Below are positions 31,536 to 40,684 of a stretch of DNA of 49,814 nucleotides, one piece after another. The stretch spans positions 1 to 49,814 of the forward strand of contig DVFM01000069.1 of assembly GCA_018713245.1 (NCBI GenBank), in the 5' to 3' direction. Under the pieces are notes generated by a model that was not told the origin of the DNA, made no database searches, and saw only the letters and a program-made list of their open reading frames with translations. The translations under genes and the position numbers were made by a program. Numbering within the stretch: the first letter of the stretch is position 1; each line of letters starts with the position of its first letter. This stretch comes from Candidatus Merdivicinus intestinavium (GTDB lineage Bacteria; Bacillota; Clostridia; Oscillospirales; Ruminococcaceae).

Positions 31536-31572
31536 GTGGTAAATATACAATCATCCGTGGCAGATGTACAAT
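31536..31572 (+). promoter_or_regulatory. Imperfect 16-base direct repeat upstream of glyA
   Basis: GTGGTAAATATACAAT (31536-31551) and GTGGCAGATGTACAAT (31557-31572) match at 13 of 16 positions and start 21 bases apart, two helical turns. They lie about 50 bases upstream of the glyA -35 and may bind a regulator. No known consensus is recognised. Confidence 0.4.
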
Positions 31573-31622
31573 TGCTCCAAAAAAAGAAGAAAAATCCTGC
31601 GGAATCTCGTAAGGCCGAAGGC

Positions 31623-31651
31623 TTGCAAAATCCGCAAAAATTCGGTATACT
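31623..31651 (+). promoter_or_regulatory. Sigma-A promoter of glyA
   Basis: TTGCAA (31623-31628), 17 bases, TATACT (31646-31651), 62 bases before the start codon. Confidence 0.65.
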
Positions 31652-31713
31652 GATAAGCAGGATTTGTTATTTTTGAGAAGAAACAGCAGTGATGCAGAAA
31701 GAAGGAGTCTCCC

Positions 31714-32964
31714 ATGTACGAAAACCTGATGGATACTATCGGCTTTGTCAGCCATACTGACCCGGAGGTCGCCGAGGCCATGGGCCTTGAGCTCAAGCGC
31801 CAGCGCCGGAATATCGAGCTGATTGCCAGCGAAAACATCGTTTCTCCCGCTGTGATGGCGGCGATGGGCACGGTCCTGACCAACAAATATGCGGAAGGCT
31901 ACCCCGGCAAGCGGTATTACGGCGGCTGCCAGGACGTGGACATTGTGGAGGACATTGCCCGGAAGCGCGCCTGCGAGCTGTTCGGCGCGGAGCATGCCAA
32001 TGTGCAGCCTCACTCCGGCGCACAGGCCAACCTGGCGGTGTATTTCGCCCTCTTGAAGCCCGGCGATACGGTGCTGGGCATGAATCTGGCCCACGGCGGC
32101 CATCTGACCCACGGCTCCCCGGTGAACCTCTCCGGCAGCTACTATCACTTCGTCGCCTACGGCATCAACGACGAGGGCTTCATTGACTATGAAAAGCTGA
32201 TGGAGCAGGCCATGGAAGTGAAGCCGAAGCTCATCGTCGCCGGCGCGTCCGCCTATCCCCGCGCCATCGATTTCGCGAAATTCCGCGAAATCGCCGACGC
32301 CTGCGGCGCTTATCTGATGGTGGACATGGCCCATATTGCCGGGCTCGTGGCGGGCGGCCAGCACCAGAACCCCGTGCCTTATGCCGATGTCGTCACCACC
32401 ACCACCCACAAGACCCTCCGCGGCCCCAGAGGCGGCATGATCCTCTGTAAGGAAGGGTTGGCCAAAGCCATCGACAAAGCCGTGTTCCCGGGCACCCAGG
32501 GCGGCCCGCTGATGCATATCATTGCGGCCAAAGCGGTCTGCCTGGGCGAGGCGCTGAAGCCCGAGTTCCGGGACTACGCCAGGCGGATTGTGGACAATGC
32601 CCAGGCTCTGGCCGCCGGGCTTGCAAAACGCGGTTTCCAGCTGGTTTCCGGCGGCACGGACAACCACCTGATGCTGGTGGACCTGCGCAGCTTCAATCTC
32701 ACCGGCAAGGACTTTGAAAAGAAACTGGACGAAGTTTATATCACGGTCAACAAGAACGCCATCCCCAACGACCCGCAGAGCCCCTTTATCACCAGCGGCA
32801 TCCGGGTGGGAACGCCCGCCGTCACCACCCGCGGCTTTGATACCGCCGATATGGACGTCATCGCCGAGTGCATGTACCGCACCGCGACAGACTTTGAAGG
32901 CAGCCTGGAAACGGTCCGCGGCATGGTGGAGGGCCTGTGCGCCAAGCATCCGCTTTACGAGTAA
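31714..32964 (+). CDS. glyA: Serine hydroxymethyltransferase
   Basis: 416 residues, full length. PLP lysine in [15 protein letters not shown]; also [51 protein letters not shown] and FRIGTP-equivalent [15 protein letters not shown]. Interconverts serine plus tetrahydrofolate with glycine plus methylene-tetrahydrofolate, the main one-carbon source. GAAGGAG precedes the ATG. Single gene with its own promoter and terminator. Confidence 0.97.
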   Translation: MYENLMDTIGFVSHTDPEVAEAMGLELKRQRRNIELIASENIVSPAVMAAMGTVLTNKYAEGYPGKRYYGGCQDVDIVEDIARKRACELFGAEHANVQPHSGAQANLAVYFALLKPGDTVLGMNLAHGGHLTHGSPVNLSGSYYHFVAYGINDEGFIDYEKLMEQAMEVKPKLIVAGASAYPRAIDFAKFREIADACGAYLMVDMAHIAGLVAGGQHQNPVPYADVVTTTTHKTLRGPRGGMILCKEGLAKAIDKAVFPGTQGGPLMHIIAAKAVCLGEALKPEFRDYARRIVDNAQALAAGLAKRGFQLVSGGTDNHLMLVDLRSFNLTGKDFEKKLDEVYITVNKNAIPNDPQSPFITSGIRVGTPAVTTRGFDTADMDVIAECMYRTATDFEGSLETVRGMVEGLCAKHPLYE

Positions 32965-32983
32965 CGGCATCCTCACATTCGCT

Positions 32984-33016
32984 TATCCCCGGAAGGTTTT
33001 TCCGGGGATATTTTTT
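32984..33016 (+). terminator. Terminator of glyA
   Basis: 11-bp perfect stem TATCCCCGGAA/TTCCGGGGATA (32984-32994 with 33000-33010), 5-base loop, then TTTTTT. Confidence 0.9.
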
Positions 33017-33031
33017 GTGCGGATAAAAGGA

Positions 33032-33059
33032 CCCCCCGCCCGGCGGACCGGGCGGGGGG
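33032..33059 (-). terminator. Terminator of the small Cys-rich gene
   Basis: 12-bp perfect GC stem (33032-33043 with 33048-33059), 4-base loop, followed on the minus strand by TCCTTTTATC. Confidence 0.75.
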
Positions 33060-33075
33060 CAGGGGAAGAGGCAGG

Positions 33076-33258
33076 TTAGCAGCAGCAGTTGCTGTTGTCG
33101 CAGCTGCAGCCGTTATTGCAGCTGCAGTTGTTGTTGCAGCCGCAGTTATTGCTGCAGCAGCACCCACAGTTGTTGCTGCTTCCGCATCCGCCGCAGCAGA
33201 TGAGGAGAAGAATGATGATAATGATCCAGCTGCTGTTGTTTCCGCCAAAACAGTTCAT
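33076..33258 (-). CDS. Small Cys/Asn-rich protein, probable spore-coat component
   Basis: 60 residues: MNCFGGNNSSW, a short hydrophobic stretch IIIIILLLICCGGCG (12-26), then a Cys/Asn/Gly/Ser tail with Cys singly and in groups ending NCCC. By count 17 of 60 residues are Cys. AAAGGAGG lies 10 bases before the ATG, so translation is credible. Similar tiny proteins occur in clostridia, sometimes named after insect chorion proteins, without known function. A sigma-K-like promoter lies upstream. The Cys content would suit disulfide cross-linking or metal binding in a spore coat; inference. Confidence 0.75.
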   Translation of the reverse strand: MNCFGGNNSSWIIIIILLLICCGGCGSSNNCGCCCSNNCGCNNNCSCNNGCSCDNSNCCC

Positions 33259-33288
33259 AGAAGAGAACCTCCTTTGTTTGATGTATCC

Positions 33289-33316
33289 TATACTATGTGG
33301 GGGCCCTCCAAAGTGT
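33289..33316 (-). promoter_or_regulatory. Sigma-K-like sporulation promoter
   Basis: Minus strand AC (33315-33316), 17 bases, CATAGTATA (33289-33297), matching AC-N16/17-CATANNNTA known from mother-cell sigma-K. It lies 31 bases upstream of the start. No sigma-A-like -35 is present at the matching distance. Confidence 0.5.
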
Positions 33317-33333
33317 TACAGCGGAAAAACAAA

Positions 33334-33363
33334 AGGGACAGCCGCACGAAACGGGCTGTCCCT
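33334..33363 (-). terminator. Terminator of the fab operon
   Basis: 10-bp perfect stem AGGGACAGCC/GGCTGTCCCT (33334-33343 with 33354-33363), 10-base loop, then TTTTGTTTTT on the minus strand. It closes acpP and thus the whole operon. Confidence 0.88.
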
Positions 33364-33379
33364 GAAAAGGGGTTTTCGG

Positions 33380-33607
33380 TTATACATTTTCCTCAATGTA
33401 TTTTACGATATCCCCGACGGTCTTGATGTTCTCCACCTGCTCGTCGGGAATTTCCACGCCAAACTCATCTTCCAGAGACATGACCAGGTCGACGACGTCC
33501 AGGGAATCGGCCCCCAGATCATCAATAATGGACGCCTCCATGCTGATTTTGTCTTCCTCGACATCCAGCTGCTCAACGAGAATATCGCGGACTTTCTCAA
33601 ATACCAT
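33380..33607 (-). CDS. acpP: Acyl carrier protein
   Basis: 75 residues from ATG 33605-33607, with AAGGAGG at 8 bases; a longer frame from an upstream TTG runs through the ribosome site and is rejected. Phosphopantetheine Ser in [12 protein letters not shown] near 36; acidic helix II typical. Carries the growing acyl chain for all Fab enzymes. It is the last gene of the operon, 66 bases after accA, instead of its usual place near fabH. Confidence 0.96.
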   Translation of the reverse strand: MVFEKVRDILVEQLDVEEDKISMEASIIDDLGADSLDVVDLVMSLEDEFGVEIPDEQVENIKTVGDIVKYIEENV

Positions 33608-33673
33608 GAGATTTTCCTCCTTCAAAGATTCGACAGATTTTATTATAACGCATTCGCTGTTATAACCTTCAAA

Positions 33674-34489
33674 TTAAAAATTGGAAAGATCTTCAAATTC
33701 TCCGATTTTTCTGAATTTATTATACCGTGCTTCCAGCAAATTTGCAACACTTTTTTGCATGAAATTTTGAATGCTTTCCAATAAGACATCGGCGATGTTC
33801 TCCGCCGTCATTGCGTGGTTGGTGTGGGCGCCTCCGGGAGGCTCCGGAATGATGCCGTCGCATACGCCCAGGGCGACCAGATCCTCCGCCGTAATGCGCA
33901 GCTTCTCCGCCGCTTCCTTTTCCCGGGAAGCGTCCTTCCAGAGGATACTGGCGCATCCCCGGGGGGAAATGGCGCTGTAAACGGCGTTTTGGAGCATATA
34001 GAGCGCGTCGCAGACCCCCAGGGCCAGCGCGCCGCCGGAGCCGCCTTCTCCCAGCACCACCGAAATGACGGGGGTTTTCAGCCGGGAAAACTCCAGCAGA
34101 TTGCGGGCGATGGCCTCTCCCTGGCCCCGTTCCTCGGCTGCCACGCCGCAGAAAGCGCCGGGCGTATCGATAAAGCAGATTACCGGCCGATGGAATTTTT
34201 CCGCCTGCTTGGCCAGGCGCAGGGCCTTGCGGTAGCCCTCCGGGTAGGGGGAGCCGAAGTTGGTCTTTTTGTTTTCCTCCAGGTCGCGCCCCTTGACCTC
34301 CCCGATGACCGTCACCGGGATGCCGCTCAGCCGCCCGATGCCGCCGATAACGGCCGGGTCGTCGCCGAAGCACCTGTCCCCGTGCATCTCGTAGAATTCA
34401 TCGAAAATCAGGGGGATGTAATCGTGGACGGTGGGACGGTTCTTGTGGCGGATCAGTTCAATCCGCTCCCATGCGGTCAGTTCATTCAT
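33674..34489 (-). CDS. accA: Acetyl-CoA carboxylase carboxyltransferase subunit alpha
   Basis: 271 residues from ATG 34487-34489; the start lies within the end of accD. Crotonase-like carboxyltransferase: [65 protein letters not shown] and [11 protein letters not shown] (usually PEGCASILW). Shorter than E. coli AccA because the N-terminal helical extension is reduced, as is common in Firmicutes. With AccD it transfers carboxyl from biotin to acetyl-CoA forming malonyl-CoA. Confidence 0.95.
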   Translation of the reverse strand: MNELTAWERIELIRHKNRPTVHDYIPLIFDEFYEMHGDRCFGDDPAVIGGIGRLSGIPVTVIGEVKGRDLEENKKTNFGSPYPEGYRKALRLAKQAEKFHRPVICFIDTPGAFCGVAAEERGQGEAIARNLLEFSRLKTPVISVVLGEGGSGGALALGVCDALYMLQNAVYSAISPRGCASILWKDASREKEAAEKLRITAEDLVALGVCDGIIPEPPGGAHTNHAMTAENIADVLLESIQNFMQKSVANLLEARYNKFRKIGEFEDLSNF

Positions 34490-35360
34490 GGTGTGATCCC
34501 TCCGTTGCCTCAAGATGGAGCTTTAAGAGCTTCGAGATGGTGCGCCGCATGTTGACGCGGCTGACAATCATGTCCACAAAGCCGTGCTCCAGCAGGAATT
34601 CCGCCGACTGGAAATCATCCGGCAGCCGCTGCTTAATGGTGCCCTCAATGACCCGCCGCCCGGCAAAGCCGATGAGCGCTTTGGGCTCCGCGATGATAAT
34701 GTCGCCTAACGAGGCGAAGGAAGCCGTCACGCCGCCTGTGGTGGGGTCGGTGAGGACGGTGATATAGAGGAGCCCCGCGTCGGAGTGGCGGGCCACCGCC
34801 GCCGAGGTTTTGGCCATCTGCATCAGGGAAAGGATGCCCTCCTGCATCCGCGCGCCGCCGGATGCGGCGAACAGGACGACCGGCAGCCTTTTTTCGGTGG
34901 CGCGCTCAAAGGCGCGGGTGATTTTCTCTCCCACCGCTGAGCCCATGGAGGCCATCATGAAGTGGGAATCCATCACCGCGATGACGCATTTCCGGGTGCG
35001 GATGGTGCATTCGCCGGTGATAACGGCTTCGGTCAGGCCGGTGGCCTGACGGGCCGCCTCCAGTTTTTCCGGATACCCCTCGAATTCCAGGGGATTGACG
35101 GAGGCAAGGCCGGCGTCATATTCCACAAAGCTGTCCTTATCCACCGTGATTTCCAGCCGCTCCCGCGCGGAAATGCGGGCGTGATAGGAACAGGCGGAAC
35201 AGACCTTCATGGCGGACTTGAAATCGTCCATAAACATGACGTTCTGGCAGCGGGGGCATTTGAACAGCAGGTCGCTGGGGATTTGAGAGCGCACCGGGCC
35301 GCTGCCCTTGTTGTCGTAGTCCAGCCGGGACTTGACTACTTTAAAAAGATCTTCCAGCAT
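34482..35360 (-). CDS. accD: Acetyl-CoA carboxylase carboxyltransferase subunit beta
   Basis: 292 residues. N-terminal zinc ribbon [23 protein letters not shown] (CX2C-x15-CX2C) and the carboxyltransferase domain with [63 protein letters not shown] and [18 protein letters not shown]. Partner of AccA; the two frames overlap by 8 bases, which couples their translation and fits the alpha2beta2 complex. Confidence 0.96.
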   Translation of the reverse strand: MLEDLFKVVKSRLDYDNKGSGPVRSQIPSDLLFKCPRCQNVMFMDDFKSAMKVCSACSYHARISARERLEITVDKDSFVEYDAGLASVNPLEFEGYPEKLEAARQATGLTEAVITGECTIRTRKCVIAVMDSHFMMASMGSAVGEKITRAFERATEKRLPVVLFAASGGARMQEGILSLMQMAKTSAAVARHSDAGLLYITVLTDPTTGGVTASFASLGDIIIAEPKALIGFAGRRVIEGTIKQRLPDDFQSAEFLLEHGFVDMIVSRVNMRRTISKLLKLHLEATEGSHHE

Positions 35361-35401
35361 AAACGTTTCTCAGGCCTTTCCATAAAATTCAAGTGCGGCC
35401 G

Positions 35402-36757
35402 TCAGGGCTTCCGGGGCAGAAGGTCCTTCCGCCGGGCCAGAAAGCCGATATCGTACCGCGCCGCTTCTACATCGGCGTCTTTTATTAAGTTTAACTGAAA
35501 ATCTATGTTGGTGTCAACCCCCTCGACCAAAAACTCCGCCAGGGCCCACTTCATTTTCATCAGGGCTTCCTCCCGGGTGGGGGCGTAGGCGATGAGTTTG
35601 GCGATCATGCTGTCATACCAGGGGGAGATTTCGCAGCCCTGATAGACGGCGGAGTCGATGCGGATGCCGGGGCCTCCGGGCATGTGCAGGCTGACAATGC
35701 GCCCCGGGCAGGGCCGGAAATCTTCCGCGGGGTTTTCCGCGTTGATGCGGCATTCAATGGCGTGGCCGGTCATGCGGACATCCCCCTGGCGGAACTTCAG
35801 CGGCTCCCGGGCGGCGATGCGGATCTGGGTTTTGACCAGATCAATGCCGGTGACCAGCTCGGTGATGGGGTGTTCCACCTGGATGCGGGTGTTCATTTCC
35901 ATGAAGTAGAAGTTTTCCCCGTCCAGCAGGAATTCCACGGTCCCGACGTTGCGGTAGCCGCAGGCTTCGGCGGCCTTTTTCGCGGCTTCACCCATTTTTT
36001 CCCGCAGCGCGGGAGTCAGGACGGGACAGGGGCATTCCTCGATCATCTTCTGGTTGCGGCGCTGCAAAGAGCAGTCACGCTCGCCCAAATGGACGATGTT
36101 GCCGTAATTGTCCGCCACCACCTGAATTTCCACGTGGCGGGGATTGACGATGAATTTTTCCAGGTAAATGCCGTCGTTTCCGAAAAAGCTCTTGGCTTCC
36201 TGCTTGGCGGTGAGAATGGCGTCCTCCAGCTGGGCTTCGTTCTCCACCCGCCGGATGCCCCGGCCGCCGCCGCCGGCAGAGGCTTTGACCATCACCGGAT
36301 AACCGATCTCGGCGGCAATGCTTTTGGCCTCCTCCAGGGAGGAAATTTCCCCGTCGGAGCCCGGAACCACCGGAACCCCGGCGGCCTTCATGGTGGCTTT
36401 GGCCACCGCTTTGTCCCCCATGCGCTCCATGGCGGAGGGGGGCGGCCCGATGAAGGTGATGCCGCACTTTTCACACATCCGGGCGAAATTCGCGTTTTCG
36501 GAGAGGAAACCGAAGCCGGGGTGAATGGCCTCCGCGCCGGTCAGCTCGCAGGCCGCCAGAATGGACTTCATGTTGAGGTAGCTGTCGGCGGTCTTGGCAG
36601 GCCCGATGCAGACTGCTTCGTCGGCAATCTGGGCGTGGAGGGCGGAGCGGTCCGCCTCGGAAAAGACCGCGACCGTGGCGATGCCCATTTCCCGGCAGGC
36701 GCGGATTACCCGCACCGCGATTTCTCCCCGGTTGGCGATCAGGATTTTATGAAACAT
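35402..36757 (-). CDS. accC: Biotin carboxylase
   Basis: 451 residues. Starts MFHKILIANRGEIAVRVIRACREMG; glycine-rich ATP loop KASAGGGGRGIR near 160, EKFIVNPRHVEIQV, EMNTRIQVEHPITELVTGIDLV (catalytic EVE/N-R pattern) and C-terminal GHAIECRINAENP. Carboxylates the biotin on AccB using bicarbonate and ATP. Six bases after fabZ in the operon; the gap after it to accD is 41 bases. Confidence 0.97.
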   Translation of the reverse strand: MFHKILIANRGEIAVRVIRACREMGIATVAVFSEADRSALHAQIADEAVCIGPAKTADSYLNMKSILAACELTGAEAIHPGFGFLSENANFARMCEKCGITFIGPPPSAMERMGDKAVAKATMKAAGVPVVPGSDGEISSLEEAKSIAAEIGYPVMVKASAGGGGRGIRRVENEAQLEDAILTAKQEAKSFFGNDGIYLEKFIVNPRHVEIQVVADNYGNIVHLGERDCSLQRRNQKMIEECPCPVLTPALREKMGEAAKKAAEACGYRNVGTVEFLLDGENFYFMEMNTRIQVEHPITELVTGIDLVKTQIRIAAREPLKFRQGDVRMTGHAIECRINAENPAEDFRPCPGRIVSLHMPGGPGIRIDSAVYQGCEISPWYDSMIAKLIAYAPTREEALMKMKWALAEFLVEGVDTNIDFQLNLIKDADVEAARYDIGFLARRKDLLPRKP

Positions 36758-36763
36758 AGGCGG

Positions 36764-37195
36764 TTAGTCCCCCAGTACCGAAGAAAATTCCGCGGTGGCG
36801 ATTTTTTTGCCGTCCACCGTGGCGACGCCTTTGCAGAAGCTGACGCCGTGGACGGTTTTGACAACCTCCACCGAGAGGGTCAGGGTGTCGCCGGGGCCGG
36901 CTTTGCCGCGGAAGCGGGCTTTGTCAATGCCGGCAAAAAAGGCGATTTTCCCCTTGTTTTCCGGCAGACAGAGGGCGCAGACGGCGCCGGTCTGGGCCAG
37001 CATCTCGATGGTGAGGACGCCGGGCTGCACCGGTTCCTGGGGGAAATGCCCCTTGAACCAGAACTCGTCGGGCTTCAGGTATTTTTTCGCCACAGCCCGG
37101 ACGCCGGGCTCCAGCTCCACAACCTCGTCGATCAGGAGGAAGGGGTCGCGGTGGGGGATGATCTCTTTAATCTGCTCCAGATTGAGGACAGGCAT
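36764..37195 (-). CDS. fabZ: 3-hydroxyacyl-ACP dehydratase FabZ
   Basis: 143 residues, hot-dog fold. N-terminal LEQIKEIIPHRDPFLLIDEVVELEPG and the active-site region FKGHFPQEPVQPGVLTIEMLAQTGA with catalytic His and Glu. Dehydrates 3-hydroxyacyl-ACP to trans-2-enoyl-ACP. No FabA or FabN-like second copy is visible here. Confidence 0.96.
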   Translation of the reverse strand: MPVLNLEQIKEIIPHRDPFLLIDEVVELEPGVRAVAKKYLKPDEFWFKGHFPQEPVQPGVLTIEMLAQTGAVCALCLPENKGKIAFFAGIDKARFRGKAGPGDTLTLSVEVVKTVHGVSFCKGVATVDGKKIATAEFSSVLGD

Positions 37196-37210
37196 GGAAA
37201 AACCCCTTTC

Positions 37211-37663
37211 TTATTCAATAATCAGGATCGGCTGGCCGTACTCCACGCCCTGGCCGTCCTGGACCAGAATCTTTTTGACGGTTCCGTCATATTCGCTCTG
37301 GATCTCGTTCATGAGTTTCATGGATTCGATGATGAACAGGACGTCGCCCTTTTTCACCTGCTTGCCTGCGGTGACGTAAGGCGCCTTGTCCGGGGAGGGA
37401 GCGGCGTAGAAGGTGCCCACGATGGGGGATTTCACCACATTCCCGGAGACTTCCTCCGCTTCCTTCTTGGGGGCGGGGGAGGCGGCAGGGACAGCAATGG
37501 CCGCAGCCGGCGCTGCCTCGCCCTGGACAATGATCTCTTTCTGCTCCGCTTTTAAGGACAGCTCAAATTCGCCGTCCCGGACCCGCAGGCTGGTCAGGCC
37601 GGTATCGGCCATTTTATCCATCAGTTCCTTGATTTCGGAAACCGTGAGTTTCAGTTCAGACAT
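37211..37663 (-). CDS. accB: Biotin carboxyl carrier protein AccB
   Basis: 150 residues from ATG 37661-37663; a GTG three codons earlier is too near the AAAGGAAG site. N-terminal helical part (KLTVSEIKELMDKMADTGLTSLRVRDGEFELSL), an Ala/Pro-rich linker (about 55-75), and the biotinyl domain with SPIVGTFYAAPSPD and the modified lysine in ESMKLMNEI (usual form EAMKMMN/ESMK). Carries carboxybiotin between AccC and AccA/D. Confidence 0.96.
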   Translation of the reverse strand: MSELKLTVSEIKELMDKMADTGLTSLRVRDGEFELSLKAEQKEIIVQGEAAPAAAIAVPAASPAPKKEAEEVSGNVVKSPIVGTFYAAPSPDKAPYVTAGKQVKKGDVLFIIESMKLMNEIQSEYDGTVKKILVQDGQGVEYGQPILIIE

Positions 37664-37683
37664 GGGAAACACTTCCTTTCGGG

Positions 37684-38919
37684 TCAGTCCGCGTACTTTT
37701 TCAGGCAGAGGGTGGCGTTATGGCCGCCGAAGCCCAGGGAGTTGGACAGCGCGGCGCGGAGATCCGCTTTGCGGGGGCCTTCCGGGACGCAGTCCAGGTC
37801 GCAGTCCTCGTCGGGGACCTTGTAGCCCAGGGTCTGCGGGATGACGCCGTTTTCCAGGGCGAGGGCGGTGATAATGGCCTCCACAGCCCCGGCGGCCCCC
37901 AGCATGTGGCCGGTCATGGACTTGGTGGAGGAGACGGGGGTGTCCTTTGCATGTTCGCCCAAAGCCTTTTTGACGGCGATGGTTTCATAGCGTTCGTTGA
38001 TGGGGGTGGAGGTGCCGTGGGCGTTGACGTAATCAATGTCCTCCGCTTTCAGGCCCGCTTCCTCAAAGGCCAGCTGCATGGCTTTGGCCGCCGCTTCCCC
38101 GTCGGGGGCGGGGCTGGTGATGTGGTAGGCGTCGCCGGTGGCGCCGTAGCCCGCGATTTCCGCGTAAATGTGGGCGCCCCGGGCTTTGGCGTGCTCATAT
38201 TCCTCCAGAACCAGCATGCCGGCCCCTTCGCCCATAACAAAGCCGTCCCGCTCCTTGTCGAAGGGGATGGAAGCGCGGTCCGGGTCGGTGGATTTGGAGA
38301 GAGCGCCCATGTTGTTGAATCCCGCTAAGGAGAATTTGGTAATGGACGCTTCCGCGCCGCCGGTGATGCAGGCGTCTAAGTACCCATGCTTGATCTGGCG
38401 GAACGCCTCGCCGATGGCGTGGGAGGAGGTGGCGCAGGCGGTGACAGGGGCGAAATTGACGCCCTTAAAGCCGGTGCGGATGGAAATGAGGCCTGCCGCC
38501 ATGTTGCTGATGAGCATGGGAATGAAAAAGACGGAGACCCGCTTGTTGCCCTTCTGCTCAAATTTGGTGTGTTCTTCCTCAAAGGTCTGGATGCCGCCGA
38601 TGCCGCTGCCCACAATGACGCCGACGCGGTAGGGGTCCAGGTCCTTGAGATCGCTGCCGCAGTCGGTCATGGCCTGGGCGGCGGCGCAGAGGGCGTATTG
38701 GCAGTAGATGTCGGTGCGCCGCTGCTCTTTTTTGTCCACAACGGGGGAGGGGTCGAAGCCCTTCACCATGGCGGCCAGCTTGATGTCAATGTCGGAGGTG
38801 TCGAAGCGGTCAATCTCCGCAATGCCGTGCTTTCCCGCCAGGATACTGTCCCACATGGTTTTGGGGTCGTTGCCGATGGGGGTGATGGCGCCGATACCGG
38901 TGATCACAACTCTTCTCAT
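37684..38919 (-). CDS. fabF: 3-oxoacyl-ACP synthase II (FabF)
   Basis: 411 residues. Thiolase fold with nucleophile Cys in VTACATSSHAIGEA, His in NAHGTSTPINE, Lys in SSTKSMTGHMLGAAG and second His in the same segment; also VGSGIGGIQTFEEE and C-terminal NSLGFGGHNATL. Elongates acyl-ACP with malonyl-ACP. TGGAGGAC precedes the ATG. Confidence 0.97.
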   Translation of the reverse strand: MRRVVITGIGAITPIGNDPKTMWDSILAGKHGIAEIDRFDTSDIDIKLAAMVKGFDPSPVVDKKEQRRTDIYCQYALCAAAQAMTDCGSDLKDLDPYRVGVIVGSGIGGIQTFEEEHTKFEQKGNKRVSVFFIPMLISNMAAGLISIRTGFKGVNFAPVTACATSSHAIGEAFRQIKHGYLDACITGGAEASITKFSLAGFNNMGALSKSTDPDRASIPFDKERDGFVMGEGAGMLVLEEYEHAKARGAHIYAEIAGYGATGDAYHITSPAPDGEAAAKAMQLAFEEAGLKAEDIDYVNAHGTSTPINERYETIAVKKALGEHAKDTPVSSTKSMTGHMLGAAGAVEAIITALALENGVIPQTLGYKVPDEDCDLDCVPEGPRKADLRAALSNSLGFGGHNATLCLKKYAD

Positions 38920-38940
38920 ATAATCCTTGTCCTCCAGTTT

Positions 38941-39684
38941 TTACATGGTCATGCCGCCGGAAACCTCCAGCACCTGGCCGGTGACGTAGGAGGCCTGCTC
39001 GGAGGCGAAGAACGCCACGGCGTTGGCGATGTCCTCCGGCTCGCCGAAGCGCTTGAGGGCGATGTTGCCGATGATGGCTTCCTTGTACTTTTCGTCCAGC
39101 ACATCGGTCATGGGGGTGCGCACAAAGCCGGGGGCGACGGCGTTTACGGTGATGCCGCGGCTGCCCAGCTCCTTGGCGGCGGTCTTGGTCATGCCGATAA
39201 TGCCCGCCTTGGCGCCGGAATAGTTGATCTGGCCGGGGTTGCCGTACAGGCCCGCCACGGAGGAAATGTTGATGATGCGGCCGCTCTTCTGGCGGATCAT
39301 GACGCCGCTGGCGTGGCGCATCATGTTGAAAACGGATTTGTAGTTCACCTGGGTGACGAGGTCGAACTGCTCCTCGCTCATCCGGGCCATGAGCCCGTCC
39401 CGGGTGATGCCGGCGTTGTTGACCAGCACGTCTAGGGAGCCGAAGCGCTCCTTGACGGCTTTGACCATCTCGCCGCAGGCGGTAAAGTCGGACACGTCGC
39501 AGAGGAAGCATTCCGCCTCCACGCCGAAGGCGCGGCAGGCTTCTGCGGTCTGCTTGCCGCCGTTTTCCAGTTCCTGTTCGCCGCGGCAGTTGACGGCGAT
39601 GTTAAAGCCGGCTGCGGCCAGGGTTTTGGCGATGCAGGCGCCGATGCCCTGGGAAGCGCCGGTAATCAGTGCGGTTTTTGCCAT
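38941..39684 (-). CDS. fabG: 3-oxoacyl-ACP reductase FabG
   Basis: 247 residues, short-chain dehydrogenase. Cofactor loop TGASQGIGACIAKTLAAAG, NNAGITRDGL, catalytic Ser/Tyr/Lys in NISSVAGLYGNPGQINYSGAKAG, and VAPGFVRTPMTD. Reduces 3-oxoacyl-ACP with NADPH. AAGGAAGG precedes the start. Confidence 0.96.
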   Translation of the reverse strand: MAKTALITGASQGIGACIAKTLAAAGFNIAVNCRGEQELENGGKQTAEACRAFGVEAECFLCDVSDFTACGEMVKAVKERFGSLDVLVNNAGITRDGLMARMSEEQFDLVTQVNYKSVFNMMRHASGVMIRQKSGRIINISSVAGLYGNPGQINYSGAKAGIIGMTKTAAKELGSRGITVNAVAPGFVRTPMTDVLDEKYKEAIIGNIALKRFGEPEDIANAVAFFASEQASYVTGQVLEVSGGMTM

Positions 39685-39718
39685 AAGTTGATTCCTTCCT
39701 TTCCGAATTGCAGTGCTC

Positions 39719-40669
39719 TTATTCCAGCCCGAGCTGTGCGGCGCGCCCTTTGAGCAGGGCCTCGCCCTCGGTGAAAATGTCCTCGATGATTTTTTTGCAG
39801 GGGCGGATTTCGTTTACCATGCCGGCAATCTGGCCCGCCATGAAGCTGCCGCCTTCCAGGTCGCCTTCCTTGACGGCCCGGCGCAGGGAACCGATGGTCT
39901 GCTGCTCGATCTCCTCAAAGGTGGCGCCGCCGCGCTCCAGGTCGTTGACCCGCTTGGTGAAGCGGGATTTTACCTGGCGGCAGGGGGCCCCGCCGCAGAT
40001 GAGGCCGGTAACGGCGGAATCGGTGTCCTTCGCCTTGAGGACCAGCTCCTTGTAGTTGGGGTGGATCTGGCACTCCTCGGAAGCCAGGAAAACCGTCCCC
40101 ATCTGGACGCCTTCCGCGCCCAGCATCATGGCCGCCGCCAGACCGCGGCCGTCGGCGATGCCGCCAGCGGCGATAACCGGGATGGACACCGCGTCCGCAA
40201 CCTGCGGCACCAGGCACATGGTGGTGGTGGAGCCGATATGGCCGCCGGATTCGGTGCCTTCGGCGATGACGGCGTCCGCGCCGGCGCGCTCCATCCGTCT
40301 GGCCAGGTTGACCGACGGGACGACGGGGATCACCTTAATGCCCGCCGCCTTCCAGGCGTCCATGTACTTGCCGGGATTGCCCGCGCCGGTGGTCACCAGC
40401 GCGACGCCTTCCTCCACCACGAGCTTTGCCAGATCGTCGGCGTTGGGGCTCATGAGCATGATATTGACGCCGAAAGGCTTATCGGTGAGGGCCTTGGCCT
40501 TGCGGATTTCCTCCCGGATCACCTCGGCCGGGGCGGAGCCGCCGGCGATGAGGCCCACGCCCCCCGCGTTGGAGACGGCGGCCGCCAGAGTCGATTCCGC
40601 GACCCAGGCCATGCCGCCCTGAAAGACGGGGTACTGAATCCCCAGCAATTCGGTAATTCTTGTTTTCAT
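39719..40669 (-). CDS. fabK: Enoyl-ACP reductase II (FabK)
   Basis: 316 residues, FMN-dependent TIM barrel of the nitronate monooxygenase superfamily. Starts ITELLGIQYPVFQGGMAWVAESTLAAAVSNAGGVGLIAGG; contains EGTESGGHIG near 143 (catalytic His), PVIAAGGIADGRG, GAEGVQMGTVFLASEEC and GGAPCR. Within a fab operon this is the enoyl reductase that replaces FabI, making the organism intrinsically less sensitive to triclosan; this last point is from family knowledge. Confidence 0.95.
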   Translation of the reverse strand: MKTRITELLGIQYPVFQGGMAWVAESTLAAAVSNAGGVGLIAGGSAPAEVIREEIRKAKALTDKPFGVNIMLMSPNADDLAKLVVEEGVALVTTGAGNPGKYMDAWKAAGIKVIPVVPSVNLARRMERAGADAVIAEGTESGGHIGSTTTMCLVPQVADAVSIPVIAAGGIADGRGLAAAMMLGAEGVQMGTVFLASEECQIHPNYKELVLKAKDTDSAVTGLICGGAPCRQVKSRFTKRVNDLERGGATFEEIEQQTIGSLRRAVKEGDLEGGSFMAGQIAGMVNEIRPCKKIIEDIFTEGEALLKGRAAQLGLE

Positions 40670-40684
40670 AATGTGAATCCTCCC

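Noticed and set aside
31530-31713. Tetrahydrofolate or glycine riboswitch before glyA
   Set aside because: No match to the conserved cores that I could recognise; only the direct repeat and a sigma-A promoter are present.
33089-33784. Gln/Leu-rich plus-strand frame MLLSQLQPLLQLQLLLQ
   Set aside because: It is the antisense reading of the Cys/Asn-rich gene (GCA/GTT codons) and continues antisense through acpP.
35684-37555. 623-codon plus-strand open frame across accC, fabZ and accB
   Set aside because: Antisense to three recognised enzymes, Gly/His/Phe-rich, no family resemblance.
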